Shown here one piece after another: positions 61,997 through 62,089 of a DNA stretch of 62,089 nt; positions within the stretch are counted from its first letter, which is position 1; the number at the start of each line of letters is the position of its first letter. A model generated the notes under the pieces. It was given only the letters and a program-made list of their open reading frames with translations. It searched no databases and was not told where the DNA came from. This stretch comes from Flagellimonas sp. 389. Lineage in GTDB: Bacteria; Bacteroidota; Bacteroidia; Flavobacteriales; Flavobacteriaceae. The DNA is taken from contig NZ_JAHCMU010000024.1 in NCBI RefSeq assembly GCF_018449435.1, positions 1-62,089 of the forward strand. The letters run 5' to 3'. The translations under genes were made by a program, and so were the position numbers.

Positions 61997-62089
61997 TAAA
62001 TATCAGGTTAATTTGTAGCCTTACCTGTTTTAGGACGTTGCTAAATTCATAAAATTATGATCAATGTTCATCGTTTGGGGGAAGAATTC

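Overview
The window looks like chromosomal DNA of a marine member of the family Flavobacteriaceae (Bacteroidota). It is AT-rich and has almost no Shine-Dalgarno sites. Many genes are preceded by the Bacteroidota -7 promoter element TAnnTTTG. It encodes SusC/SusD pairs, type IX secretion (T9SS) parts and a T9SS cargo, a short primary sigma factor, the TamL lipoprotein and a complete Na+-pumping NADH:quinone reductase. I cannot name the species; Muricauda-, Maribacter- or Zobellia-like organisms would fit. No rRNA, tRNA, CRISPR array, prophage or classical insertion sequence was seen.

Layout. 1-2433: the end of a repeat-rich surface protein, a small exported protein and a T9SS type B cargo. 2512-4335: two peptidases (M15 and M48) and a 55-residue membrane protein. 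4432-8696: an exported ankyrin protein, phosphoglycerate mutase gpmI and a SusB-like GH97 glucosidase. 8754-10747: map, a GxxExxY gene inside a near-perfect inverted repeat, and a methyltransferase. 10748-18288 (minus): nqrABCDEF, a small conserved gene and the flavin transferase apbE. 18438-22990: the T9SS plug protein, a DUF3667 protein, apaG and pruA. 23081-25179: a GlxA-type regulator and an exported metal-domain/DJ-1 fusion. 25563-35950: an alpha-glucan utilisation locus (GH13, LacI, SusC, SusD, SusE, GH13). 35986-41929: rsmG, a fatty acid desaturase, an aminotransferase and trkH/trkA. 42126-49446: ubiE/menG, porT, an rRNA methyltransferase, tamL, fbaA, accD and a lipoprotein. 49564-53306: rpsO, pnp and rpoD. 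53722-58665: an M8-like metalloprotease and a regulator next to a translationally coupled operon of exported DJ-1, NTF2-like and inactive serine-hydrolase-like proteins. 58747-61996: rpe, a YpdA-like reductase and an ECF sigma/anti-sigma/periplasmic protein triad.

How the genes fit together. The alpha-glucan genes describe a full route: surface amylase, SusCDE capture and import, periplasmic neopullulanase and a LacI switch; the GH97 enzyme 17 kb away would complete it. ApbE would attach FMN to NqrB and NqrC, and a hairpin between nqrF and the last two genes may set their ratio. Plug, PorT and a type B cargo show a working T9SS. Nqr and Trk fit life in salt water.

The observations most worth following are: the inverted-repeat GxxExxY cassette that supplies the stop codon of map and the start codon of the next gene; the exported DJ-1/NTF2/dead-hydrolase operon, which appears to share a tail domain with the metal-domain DJ-1 protein 30 kb away; the nqrF-apbE terminator; and the structured pnp leader and rpoD 3' region.
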